Assembly (NCBI GenBank): GCA_964595455.1
Contig: CAZQQL010000003.1
Coordinates: 1 to 64,000 of the forward strand
Direction of reading: 5' to 3'
DNA: 64,000 nt
Source: DAOUEG01 sp964595455
GTDB taxonomy: Bacteria; Chloroflexota; Dehalococcoidia; Dehalococcoidales; RBG-16-60-22
The translations under genes and the position numbers were made by a program. The notes below the pieces were generated by a model. The model searched no databases. It worked only from the letters and a program-made list of their open reading frames with translations, and had not been told where the DNA came from. Each line of letters begins with the position of its first letter. Within the stretch, counting starts at the first letter, position 1. Positions 8,199 through 16,141 of the stretch are shown piece after piece.

Positions 8199-8858
8199 TT
8201 AGCCGAACAGCCCCTGCAGGCGTTCGATGCTTATTTCCGTTAATGAATCCACGATGATGTCCGCGTCGCCGAGCGATGCTGCCGGGTGGCTGTTGGTCAC
8301 CGCGACGCATTTCATCCCGGCCTTTTTCGCGCCCGCCACCCCGGCGACAGCATCTTCCATGACGACGCAGTTCTCCGGCCTGGCTCCCAGCCGTTCCGCT
8401 GCCAGCAGAAAGATAGCAGGGTCCGGCTTGCTTTCCGGCACTTCCAGCCCGGAGACGATGGCCTGAAAGCAGTCGGTGATGCCGAGGGGGTCGGTGATGA
8501 CGGTGATATTGTCCATCGGCGCGGAAGACGCGATGGCAATCTTGATATGGTGTTTGTTGAGAGATCGGATAAGTTCGATGGCCCCGGGCAGCGCGACGAC
8601 GTTTTCACTCACGATTTTGCGGTAAAGGCGCTGCTTGCGCTCCGTGATTGCCTCGAACTGTTCCGGGGAGACCTCTCCCAGCCCGAACCGGATGATGGTA
8701 TCGTGCCGCCGCCCGAAGAACTGCATGAAGTCTTCCCTGGTAAACTGTACGCCATGCTCTGCGAAGATGTCTCTCCAGGCGGTGTAATGGTAGTCCGCGG
8801 TATCGGCGATGACGCCGTCCATGTCCCAGATGACGGCTTCCAGGCAGAAGCTAGACAT
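8199..8858 (-). CDS. HAD-superfamily hydrolase, beta-phosphoglucomutase-like
   Basis: The protein carries the HAD motifs: DMDGVIADT (nucleophile Asp), IASSAP (motif II), K in SKPDPAIF (motif III) and MEDAVAGV (motif IV). The cap is of the helical beta-phosphoglucomutase/phosphoglycolate type. The start at 8858 (MSSFCLEA) is preferred over an upstream ATG at 8882; it overlaps the thioesterase stop by 8 bp. A sugar-phosphate phosphatase or mutase role is possible; the substrate is unknown. Confidence 0.87.
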   Translation of the reverse strand: MSSFCLEAVIWDMDGVIADTADYHYTAWRDIFAEHGVQFTREDFMQFFGRRHDTIIRFGLGEVSPEQFEAITERKQRLYRKIVSENVVALPGAIELIRSLNKHHIKIAIASSAPMDNITVITDPLGITDCFQAIVSGLEVPESKPDPAIFLLAAERLGARPENCVVMEDAVAGVAGAKKAGMKCVAVTNSHPAASLGDADIIVDSLTEISIERLQGLFG

Positions 8859-9318
8859 GGTCTTTCTTTTCCCGGACCACATCGCCCTGCGCGGCGCGGT
8901 TCTCCACGATGAACTGCTTGGCGGTAGCTTCCGCGACCACCGTGCCGTCCTTGAGGCAGACCTTGCCGTCCGTCTCGATGAGGCGGCTGCGCTGCCGCGT
9001 AACCCGCGCGTAGACCACGAGGGATGCGTCCACGGGGATGGGCTGGCGGATGCGGATGGTGGAGACGGCCGTCAGGCAGGTGTTGCCGGTCCGGTAGGCG
9101 ACGGTGCTCATGGCTTCATCGAGGAGCGTGGCGGTAATGCCGCCGTGAAGGAGTCCGGGCCAGCCCTGGAAGTTTTTGTCCGGCGTGTAGTCGGCGCTGA
9201 TGCCCTCGGCTTCCTCACGGAACTTGAGCTTCAGCCCGATGGGGTTGTTGACGCCGCACCCGAAGCAACAGCCTTCCTTCAAGTCGGTATCGAGGGTGAC
9301 TTTGGGCAGTTCAACCAT
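8851..9318 (-). CDS. Hotdog-fold thioesterase (PaaI-like)
   Basis: The HGG segment GLLHGGITATLLDEAM and the following STIRIRQPIPVDASL strand pattern identify a PaaI/4HBT-type acyl-CoA thioesterase. A Cys-rich N-terminal stretch (CCFGCG) is present, as in many members of this subfamily. The start at 9318 follows GGAG at good spacing; a longer frame to 9393 would run into thiL. It lies between thiL and the HAD gene on one strand, probably in one transcript. Confidence 0.87.
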   Translation of the reverse strand: MVELPKVTLDTDLKEGCCFGCGVNNPIGLKLKFREEAEGISADYTPDKNFQGWPGLLHGGITATLLDEAMSTVAYRTGNTCLTAVSTIRIRQPIPVDASLVVYARVTRQRSRLIETDGKVCLKDGTVVAEATAKQFIVENRAAQGDVVREKKDHV

Positions 9319-9337
9319 GAGAGGACTCCATTGAGTA

Positions 9338-10333
9338 TTAGAAATGTCGCCAGCCGCGGGTCTTGAGTTCCACCGGATTTCCGCTGCTGTCAACGAGTTT
9401 GACTTCGTCGGGATTGTCCTCTGTTATCTCTCCGATGATCGTGACGGGCAGGGTGATGTCCCCGGCTGCCTTCTGAATGCTTTTTAAAGAGCCGGTGAAC
9501 AGGAGTTCATAGGCCTCGCCGCCGGAGATTGCCAGTTCCCGGGCATGCTCGCCGAAGGCTCCGCTGGCCTCTGGACTGACTGGCAGGGAATCCACGTTAA
9601 TACGGGCGCCCACGCGGCTGGCCTTGCAGATGTGTTCGAGGTCTGATACAAGTCCGTCGCTGATGTCGATGGCGGCCTTGATGCCGTTCTTGACAAGGGC
9701 CTGGGCTTCTACGACACGCGGGAAAGGGGTCAGGAAAGCCCGGTGGAGTCGTGCGGTGACCTCTTGAGAGAAGGACAGCTTTTTCATGAGTATTTCCAGG
9801 CCGGCGGCGCCGTCGCCGGGGAAACCGGTCACGGCAATGGCGTCGCCCGGCCGGGCGGCTGAGCGCTTGAGCAGGATATCTTCACGCGCAGAACCGAGAA
9901 CGGTAACGGAGACGGAAAAGAGCGGGGCGCGACTGATGTTGCCTCCCGCTATGGTCATGCCGAACGTGCCGCAGAGGTCCAGCATGCCCTGGTAAAAATC
10001 CTTGACCTCGTCCACCTCGATGCTGTCCGGCAGCGTCAGGGCGATAAGGGCATAGTCCGGCACACCGGCCATGGCGGCGATATCGCTGATGTTCATGGCC
10101 AGGGCTTTCCAGCCGAGTTGGCGGAAGGATATCGTATCGAGGGTAAAGTGGACGTTCTCCACCATCGTATCGACGGTGGCAAGCTGGATCTTGTCCGGAA
10201 CGCGCCAGGCGGCGGCGTCATCACCGAGGCCGATGAGGAGCCGGGGGTCCGGCGGCTGCTTTTTAGCGAACCCGGCGATCATGTGCTGGACCAGGTCGAT
10301 CAGTCCGAATTCCCCGAGTTCAGTTACCTTCAT
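9338..10333 (-). CDS. thiL: Thiamine-monophosphate kinase
   Basis: ThiL phosphorylates thiamine monophosphate to the active cofactor thiamine diphosphate. The 331-residue sequence shows GLGDDAAAW, TVDTMVENVHF, NISDIAAMAG, AGGNISRAP and the AIDISDGLVSDLEHI segment, all diagnostic. It starts a minus-strand group with the thioesterase and HAD genes. The mRNA is predicted to be leaderless because the -10 box lies six bases upstream of the ATG. Confidence 0.96.
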   Translation of the reverse strand: MKVTELGEFGLIDLVQHMIAGFAKKQPPDPRLLIGLGDDAAAWRVPDKIQLATVDTMVENVHFTLDTISFRQLGWKALAMNISDIAAMAGVPDYALIALTLPDSIEVDEVKDFYQGMLDLCGTFGMTIAGGNISRAPLFSVSVTVLGSAREDILLKRSAARPGDAIAVTGFPGDGAAGLEILMKKLSFSQEVTARLHRAFLTPFPRVVEAQALVKNGIKAAIDISDGLVSDLEHICKASRVGARINVDSLPVSPEASGAFGEHARELAISGGEAYELLFTGSLKSIQKAAGDITLPVTIIGEITEDNPDEVKLVDSSGNPVELKTRGWRHF

Positions 10334-10339
10334 GGGTTC

Positions 10340-10368
10340 ATTATAGCATCATTCGTACGTGAGGTCAC
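10340..10368 (-). promoter_or_regulatory. thiL promoter, leaderless type
   Basis: On the minus strand GTGACC (10363-10368) is followed after 17 bp by a perfect TATAAT (10340-10345), then six bases, then the ATG of thiL. There is no Shine-Dalgarno sequence between them. Confidence 0.65.
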
Positions 10369-10481
10369 TACGAACACTGAGGACGCGAAAATCCGGTTAG
10401 CTTTCCGGTACGGAACGCGGAAGTAAATAGACCAAGCCTGTCATGCTGTTGCAGAGGTCGATCTGTTGTCACCAAGGATGC

Positions 10482-10501
10482 ATCCCGTTGAAAAACGGGA
10501 T
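10482..10501. repeat. ATCCCG-type 20-bp hairpin
   Basis: ATCCCGTT and AACGGGAT form a perfect 8-bp stem around GAAA. It differs from the copy at 2896-2915 only in the loop, and the flanking ACATCC.../CCA context is also similar. Confidence 0.7.
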
Positions 10502-10531
10502 CCACGCATGTCCTATGACAACCTTCTCTAG

Positions 10532-10551
10532 ATCCCGGCTGCTGCCGGGAT
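10532..10551. repeat. ATCCCG-type 20-bp hairpin, variant
   Basis: ATCCCGGC pairs with GCCGGGAT around the loop TGCT. It has the same size and outer stem as the elements at 10482-10501 and 2896-2915 but a changed inner stem with compensating pairs. Confidence 0.6.
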
Positions 10552-10725
10552 GGACTTGGACCCGCCTTCTTTACAGGGCAGTTCGGGCAGCTTGCCCGCG
10601 GAGGAAACCCGGGAATGGTACTTGCAGGCATTCTCAGGCAGGGCAGGAGGTGCTATGATATATAGAAGATATTTCGTAGTTACTTTACGGCCGGCATGCC
10701 TTTACTGCTGTTATAAGGAGTGTCC

Positions 10726-11292
10726 ATGGAAATTTCCGATGTCCACAAGAACACGAAACTGATCATAGATGGCGCCCTCTACGTGGTCGAAGACGCCGAA
10801 TTCATGAAGCCGGGCAAGGGCAGGTCCGTCTACCGGCTGAAGATGAGAAACCTTAAGGACGGCAAGGTCATCGAACGTACCTACCGCTCCGGGGACAGCG
10901 TCGAAGCGGCTACCATGTCCAGCCAGGACAAACAGTACCTCTACCACGACGGTGATCATTACGTGTTCATGGACGGAAAAACCTTCGAGCAGGTCTACGT
11001 GCCGGAAGACCTGGTCGGGGACAGGAAGAATTTCCTCCTGGAAGGCATGACCGTCACCATGCAGATGCGTGACGAAGAAGTCATCGACATGACGCTGCCG
11101 AATACCGTGGAACTTAAAGTCGTCGAGGCCGAAGTTTCCAGCAAGGGCGCCACGATATCTCCCCAGAGCAAGTCATCCGTCCTGGAGACCGGGTATACCA
11201 TCGAGACGCCGCAGTTCATCAAGGAAGGCGATACCATCCGCGTGGATACCCGTACCGGCACCTACGTCGAGCGGGTCTCTACGAAGAAGTAG
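10726..11292 (+). CDS. efp: Translation elongation factor P
   Basis: EF-P binds between the P and E sites and relieves stalling at polyproline. The 188-residue sequence has the KOW-like N-terminal domain and two OB domains, ending GTYVERV. The loop KPGKG places the modified lysine at K31. The ATG at 10726 lies 5 bases after AAGGAG; a GTG two codons earlier overlaps the ribosome site and is unlikely. Its stop codon directly precedes the ATG of an epmA homologue, whose product lysylates this lysine in enterobacteria. Confidence 0.97.
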   Translation: MEISDVHKNTKLIIDGALYVVEDAEFMKPGKGRSVYRLKMRNLKDGKVIERTYRSGDSVEAATMSSQDKQYLYHDGDHYVFMDGKTFEQVYVPEDLVGDRKNFLLEGMTVTMQMRDEEVIDMTLPNTVELKVVEAEVSSKGATISPQSKSSVLETGYTIETPQFIKEGDTIRVDTRTGTYVERVSTKK

Positions 11293-12216
11293 ATGGGAGT
11301 TGATCGGGACCGGCTCGTCCGTCTGAAAGACAACCTGCGGAAACGCGCCCTGATCATGGACGGCATACGCACGTTTTTCCGGGAACGGGACTTCCTGGAA
11401 GTGGAAACGCCGGTCCGCCTGCCCGCCATCGCGCCGGAAGTTTACATCGAGCCCGTTGAGAGCGGTGACTGGTTCCTGGCGACGTCTCCTGAACTCCACA
11501 TGAAACGCCTCCTGGCCGCTGGGTACGAGCGCATTTTCCAGCTCAGCCGGTGCTTCCGCCGCGGAGAGCGCGGCCGCCTTCATAATCCGGAATTCACCAT
11601 GCTGGAATGGTACCGCGCCAACGCCGATTACGAGGACATTATCAAGGACACGGAAGACCTCGTCTTGGAATTGGCAAATCGGATAAACCGCAGTAAAAAA
11701 TTGCGTTATCAGGGTACGGACATCGATCTGGCGCAGCCCTGGCCGCGGACGACCGTACGGGAAATGTATCTCTGCAAGGCCGGGTGGGACCCGGTGAACG
11801 AGTACGACGACCTGCGGTTCGATACCGATTTTCTTGAAAAAATCCAGCCCTCGTTCCCTGCGGACCGCCCCACCGTGATTATCGACTATCCGGCCGCCGC
11901 GGCCGCGCTGGCCCGCCTCAAACCGGGGGACGAACGGGTGGCGGAACGGGCCGAGGTGTTCATCGGCGGGCTGGAACTGGCCAATATCTACAGCGAACTG
12001 GTGGATCGCGCCGAGCAGGAGAAACGCTTCAGAGAATCCATCGACGAGATACGCAAGGTCCGTAAAGCGCCGCCGATATCCACCGATTTCATGGAAGCGC
12101 TGGACTACCTCCCTGAGTGCGGCGGCGTGGCGCTGGGTGTGGACCGGCTGGTGATGCTCCTCTGCAATGCCGCCTCCATCGATGAGGTCATGGCGTTTAC
12201 CTCTGATACGGCCTGA
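11293..12216 (+). CDS. epmA: EF-P lysine aminoacylase (GenX/PoxA-type class II synthetase)
   Basis: The 307-residue protein is a class II lysyl-tRNA-synthetase paralogue without the anticodon-binding domain. It shows motif 2 (RCFRRGERGRLHNPEF then MLEWY) and motif 3 (GVALGVDRLVML). E. coli EpmA attaches (R)-beta-lysine to EF-P; here efp abuts upstream with no spacer, which strongly supports the same partnership. No EpmB aminomutase or EpmC is present in the window, so the amino acid attached is open. Confidence 0.93.
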   Translation: MGVDRDRLVRLKDNLRKRALIMDGIRTFFRERDFLEVETPVRLPAIAPEVYIEPVESGDWFLATSPELHMKRLLAAGYERIFQLSRCFRRGERGRLHNPEFTMLEWYRANADYEDIIKDTEDLVLELANRINRSKKLRYQGTDIDLAQPWPRTTVREMYLCKAGWDPVNEYDDLRFDTDFLEKIQPSFPADRPTVIIDYPAAAAALARLKPGDERVAERAEVFIGGLELANIYSELVDRAEQEKRFRESIDEIRKVRKAPPISTDFMEALDYLPECGGVALGVDRLVMLLCNAASIDEVMAFTSDTA

Positions 12217-12229
12217 ACAGGGGCAGTCC

Positions 12230-12325
12230 TGTCTTTGCGAGTTCGCTTTTAGCGAACGAAGCAATCCCTGTCTTTACCATAGTGAGCGATTGCCACGTCC
12301 GCCTCAGGCCGGACTCGTAATGACA
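12230..12325. repeat. Palindromic intergenic element with TGTCTTTGCGAG ends
   Basis: The 96-bp unit begins TGTCTTTGCGAG and ends CTCGTAATGACA, inverted repeats matching at 10 of 12 positions. An inner hairpin (TTCGCTTTTAGCGAA) and the arms GAAGCAATCCC and GCGATTGCCACG are typical of a TGTCATTGCGAG-type intergenic repeat seen in many bacterial genomes. It carries no gene and lies between convergent epmA and a serpin gene. Confidence 0.7.
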
Positions 12326-12330
12326 CCGTG

Positions 12331-13626
12331 CTACGGTTGCATCACCCGCCCGAGGAACAGTATCGTTCCCGTGGGGATGTCCCGGATGAGGAAGATGAAC
12401 GGGCGGTCGACGGTCATGACGGGAGGGTCCATGGCGGCGCTCATCTCCATGATGGCAGCGGTTGCCGCGGCAGCCTCGGTGCCTTTTTCATCCACCGTTA
12501 CGAACGATTTGTGCACGACGGCTGATAACCAGAGCTTATCGGCTTCGGTGATGCCGGAGAAGTCCGCCTGCCCGGTGAAAGCGAGCGGCATGCCGAGGTC
12601 AGCCAGGGCATCATTCAGGTTGAACTCGGACTCGAACTCGTATTTCGGAAATGAGAGTTCCACCTTTTGACGCTCCAGGCCGGCGATGATATCGTTCAGC
12701 ATGGCCGTATCCAGACTGTCCTCGATGTCCTTGAAAGTTCCTTCCGAGGGAAGAAGAACGACCATCGAGGTCTGGCTGCCCCGGTAGAGCATCTCGATCG
12801 CCTGGTAGCCGTCGCCTTCTTTGTAACCGAAGCTGTTGGTCTGATGCATCATGTCGACGGTGACAGTAGACCCATCGATGAGCGTGAAATCAGCCGGGGC
12901 GGTATTGCCTTCCCAGAAGTCCCAGTACCACGCGGCGTTGAAGTAGATGGCGTTAGTCAGGACCAGCCGGGTCATGGGATCGATAGCGCCGGCCGGGATA
13001 AGGTCGTTGATGCGGTCTTCCGTCTGTGCCGAAATGTAGTCATTGATGGTCAGGCGGGCTTTCTCCGGCTCGTTGATGTAGTCCAGTTCCCGCAGACCGG
13101 CGCCGTAATTTTGCTCCAGGGTATCCAGATAGTCACGGACGTACTTGTAGTCTTCCTGTCCCCAGACATCGTTGACGACATGCAGCTTGAACATTTCATC
13201 TGGTTCCAGGTGTCCGCTCGGTTCCGACCGTGACGCCAGTTGTTCCTGGAGCCAGTGGAAAGACGGGTGGAGGTACAGTTCCGGCAGGTCGAAGCTCAGG
13301 GCGTTCCGTATCTCCGATTCGGTGGCGCCGTTGGCTCCGGCGTAGACCATGGCCATGACGGCGGAAATACTGTACGGTGAATAGAAGAAGTTGCCGTCCT
13401 CATCCTTGAGAAGACGGTAAAGGTCGAAGGCGAAATCCGTGTTGCCTTCCGCCAGGAGGGCACGCTGTTCTTCGAGGGTGAGGTTGACCGGGGTGGTCGT
13501 GGGCGTCGTTGTCGCCGTTGTCGCCGTTGCCGACGGGCTCGCGGTCGTCGTCGCCTGCGGACCGCAGCCCGCGAACAGGACCGCGATGACCAATATACCC
13601 AGCAGCGCCGGTACCATCTTTTTCAT
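12331..13626 (-). CDS. Serpin-family lipoprotein (protease inhibitor)
   Basis: The 431-residue protein has a lipoprotein signal (lipobox LFAGC), a Thr/Pro/Ala-rich linker (to about residue 48) and a full serpin domain. The hinge EKGTEAAAATAA (from E380) fits an inhibitory serpin, since small residues allow loop insertion, and the signature VDRPFIFLIRD follows. By hinge spacing the scissile bond falls near the segment MEMSAAM (P1 about S396), suggesting an elastase- or subtilisin-like target. A second, closely related serpin lies just upstream on the same strand. Expected location is the outer face of the membrane. Confidence 0.93.
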   Translation of the reverse strand: MKKMVPALLGILVIAVLFAGCGPQATTTASPSATATTATTTPTTTPVNLTLEEQRALLAEGNTDFAFDLYRLLKDEDGNFFYSPYSISAVMAMVYAGANGATESEIRNALSFDLPELYLHPSFHWLQEQLASRSEPSGHLEPDEMFKLHVVNDVWGQEDYKYVRDYLDTLEQNYGAGLRELDYINEPEKARLTINDYISAQTEDRINDLIPAGAIDPMTRLVLTNAIYFNAAWYWDFWEGNTAPADFTLIDGSTVTVDMMHQTNSFGYKEGDGYQAIEMLYRGSQTSMVVLLPSEGTFKDIEDSLDTAMLNDIIAGLERQKVELSFPKYEFESEFNLNDALADLGMPLAFTGQADFSGITEADKLWLSAVVHKSFVTVDEKGTEAAAATAAIMEMSAAMDPPVMTVDRPFIFLIRDIPTGTILFLGRVMQP

Positions 13627-13680
13627 TTTCTATTGCCCCTGTCTTCGATATCGTTGAGTTTTGTTATCGATACTGCATAC

Positions 13681-14955
13681 CTAGGGCGCCAGTACCCGCC
13701 CGAGGAAAAGGACCGTGCCCGTGGGAATGTCCCGGATAAGGAAAATGAACGGGCGGTCGACGGTCATTTCAGCCGGTTCGAGGGCGGCCCCCTTGGCCAT
13801 GATCACCGCGGAAGCCGCGGCGGCTTCGGTGCCTTTCTCATCCACGGCGATGAACGTCTTGTGGAAAACGTCCGAGATGAACAGGCTGTCTCCGGTGGTA
13901 ATGCCGGAGAAATCGGCATTGCCGAATGCGTCTGTCATGCCGAGGGCTTTCAGCGGTTCATTCATGCTGTAATTGGATTCAAAGGAAAAACGGGGGAACC
14001 TGAGGACGACCTGCTCGGACCTCAGATTTTCCAGGGCATCGGCCAGCAGGGCGGTATCCAGGCTGCTTTCAAAATCCGTAAACCCGCCTTCATCCGGCAG
14101 CAGCACAATCATCGATGTGTTCATGCCCCGGTAGACCATTTCCAGCGCCTGGTAGCCGTCTCCGTCATAGTAACCAAACGTGTTTGACTGCAGCATCATG
14201 TCCACGGTGCCGGTACCGCCGTCGAGCAGGTGGAAGTCAGCCGGAGCGGTGTTGTTCTCCGGGAAATCGAACAACCAATTGGCATTAAAGTAGATAGCGT
14301 TGGTCAGCACGAGTGCGGTCATTGGTGTGATGGCGCCCTGCGGGATGAGGTCGTTGATGCGGTCTTCCGTCTGGTCGGAGATGTAGTCATTGATGGTAAG
14401 GCGGGACTCCTCGGGGTGCTGGACGAAGTCCAACTCCCGCAGGCCGGCGCCGTAGTACTGTTCCAGCGTTTCAAGGTATTGCGCCAGGTAGGGATAGTCT
14501 TCCTGCCCCCAGATATCGTTCACGATGTGAAGACGGAAAAGGGCTTCCGGCTCTTCGGCGTTGGGGTTTGCCGGGCGGGAAGCCAGTTCTTCCCGGAGCC
14601 ATCCGAACGCTGAGTGCAGGTCTGTCTGCGCCAGGTTAAAGCTCAGCGCTTCCGCCATCTGGGATTCGGTTGTCCCCCGCGCCCCGGCGTATGCCATCGC
14701 CAGCGCCGAGGAAAGGCTGTACGGGGAGAGGAAGAGATTGCCTTCCTCATCCTTGAGCTGCCGGTAAAGGTCGAAGGCGAAATCCGTATTCCCTTCAACC
14801 AGTGCGGCATGCATTTCAGACGGGTTGGTCGTGGTAGCGGCCGGGGTCGTCGGCGTGGTGGTTGCCGTCGTTGTGGTTGTTGGAGTTGTCTGCGGACCAC
14901 AGCCTGCCAGTACGATCAAGCCGGTAAGAGTTAAAGCTGCAAGTATCTTCTTCAT
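13681..14955 (-). CDS. Serpin-family lipoprotein (protease inhibitor), paralogue
   Basis: The 424-residue protein is a tandem paralogue of the serpin at 12331-13626: lipobox VLAGC, Thr-rich linker, serpin core, hinge EKGTEAAAASAV (from E373) and VDRPFIFLIRD. The reactive loop differs: it reads IMAKGAALEPAE, so K388/G389 sit near P2/P1 and a different protease preference is likely. The order on the minus strand is the duplicated-domain lipoprotein, this serpin and then the other serpin, with short gaps, so co-transcription is likely. Confidence 0.93.
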   Translation of the reverse strand: MKKILAALTLTGLIVLAGCGPQTTPTTTTTATTTPTTPAATTTNPSEMHAALVEGNTDFAFDLYRQLKDEEGNLFLSPYSLSSALAMAYAGARGTTESQMAEALSFNLAQTDLHSAFGWLREELASRPANPNAEEPEALFRLHIVNDIWGQEDYPYLAQYLETLEQYYGAGLRELDFVQHPEESRLTINDYISDQTEDRINDLIPQGAITPMTALVLTNAIYFNANWLFDFPENNTAPADFHLLDGGTGTVDMMLQSNTFGYYDGDGYQALEMVYRGMNTSMIVLLPDEGGFTDFESSLDTALLADALENLRSEQVVLRFPRFSFESNYSMNEPLKALGMTDAFGNADFSGITTGDSLFISDVFHKTFIAVDEKGTEAAAASAVIMAKGAALEPAEMTVDRPFIFLIRDIPTGTVLFLGRVLAP

Positions 14956-14967
14956 AATTCTAGTCCT

Positions 14968-15771
14968 TTACGGCGCCGTGGCGGTAGAGACGTGAGGTGA
15001 AGCGGTCGGAACGGTCTGCTGGGTTTCCATGTCCCATTTACCGTCGATAACGCCGCCGGTAATCTCGCCTCCCGACACGTTGATCTCAGCCGTATGGTGC
15101 GTCATCACGGTGGCGACCATCTGATCGGAGCGGTCCCCGTAGCCGGCGTTACCGCAATCGAACTCGAAGACGAAGCCCCAGCTATAGAACCCGAACGTGT
15201 CCCGGGTTTCCACGTATCTAATACTCCCCTCGATGCCGTCGAAGGTGAATGTCGGGCTCTTCTCCAGGTACTCACGGGCCAGTTCCAGGCTTTCTTCCTC
15301 GGTGGCAATCATCATCTGCGCCTGCATGTCCCAAGCCTCATCCAGCACCGCGCCGGTGAGTTCTCCGCGGCGGAAATCGATCACTGCCCGGTGATGCGTG
15401 ATGGCCTGGGTGACCATTTGGCCGGTGCGGTCGCCGTAGCCGCCGTGGCGGCAATCGAACTCATATACGAAAGTATAACACCCCACGCATTTCAGGATAA
15501 TTGTATCGACAAGTTCCAGCGTCTCCGGCATGCCGTCGAAAGCGAACGTGGGCGAATTGGTGATGAAGTCATAAGCCTGCTGCCGGGCTTCCTCCTCGGT
15601 GAGATTAATGTTGTCTTCCGGAGGCGTCGCGGGCTCGGAGATTACCGGCGTCGTGGTGGTCGGCTGCGTTGTCTGGGTAGGCTCCGGATTATTGGCTTCG
15701 ACGATCGGAGCAGCGCAGCCGGCGGTGGCGATGAGCCCGATGAGTGAGAGCGTTATCAGCAGTTTTTTCAT
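14968..15771 (-). CDS. Lipoprotein with two copies of an unassigned domain
   Basis: A lipoprotein signal (cysteine 19 in ATAGCAAP) is followed by a Thr/Pro linker and two tandem repeats, about residues 58-152 and 157-251. Each repeat has SPTFxFDG, a FxFEFDC or VYEFDC strand, GYGDR, then MVTQAITHH or MVATVMTHH, and ends ExTGxVxDxxWDM. Repeat 1 also has CVGC. I recognise the pattern as occurring in other uncharacterised secreted prokaryotic proteins but know no function. It is the first gene of a cluster with two serpins and lies 12 bp from the nearer one. Confidence 0.75.
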   Translation of the reverse strand: MKKLLITLSLIGLIATAGCAAPIVEANNPEPTQTTQPTTTTPVISEPATPPEDNINLTEEEARQQAYDFITNSPTFAFDGMPETLELVDTIILKCVGCYTFVYEFDCRHGGYGDRTGQMVTQAITHHRAVIDFRRGELTGAVLDEAWDMQAQMMIATEEESLELAREYLEKSPTFTFDGIEGSIRYVETRDTFGFYSWGFVFEFDCGNAGYGDRSDQMVATVMTHHTAEINVSGGEITGGVIDGKWDMETQQTVPTASPHVSTATAP

Positions 15772-15803
15772 GATTGGTGCCTCGTCTTGAATTTGATTAT
15801 GAA

Positions 15804-16031
15804 TTACTGGTTGTTTTCCCTGACTTCGACTGTTACCTGTTCTCTCCGGTGCATTTCATGCCGGAGCATGAACCAGCGGACAGCGGCAAAACCGATGCCG
15901 ACGCCCCCGGCGATGCAGGCCGTGACACGGTCTTCATGCATGAAGGGCATGGTCCAGGCAGCGAGCAGCAGCGCCAGGCCGGACAGCCCGAATACGATGA
16001 TGAGCGAGATTGAAAGTGATTTGTCTACCAT
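15804..16031 (-). CDS. Small two-helix membrane protein
   Basis: The 75-residue protein has two predicted membrane helices (about residues 7-27 and 36-54) and a basic, His-rich end (MLRHEMHRREQ). The ATG at 16031 follows a run of G at acceptable spacing. It lies 32 bp upstream of the lipoprotein gene on the same strand. No family is recognised. Confidence 0.6.
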   Translation of the reverse strand: MVDKSLSISLIIVFGLSGLALLLAAWTMPFMHEDRVTACIAGGVGIGFAAVRWFMLRHEMHRREQVTVEVRENNQ

Positions 16032-16141
16032 GTTGTCCCCCCGTGTTGATGTCTTCTTGCCTTGTATAACGGAGGGGGAAAAGAAAAGTTAGCCGGAAGT
16101 GCTGGTAATTACCTAAAAATCTTGTTATATTAGTGAACAAT

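Larger units (their letters stand above)
10369..10714. other. Gene-free stretch with two ATCCCG hairpins
   Basis: This stretch separates thiL and efp and holds no credible gene. It carries two 20-bp palindromes (10482-10501 and 10532-10551) of the family also found at 2896-2915. The efp promoter must lie near its right end; I could not assign it with confidence. Confidence 0.6.
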
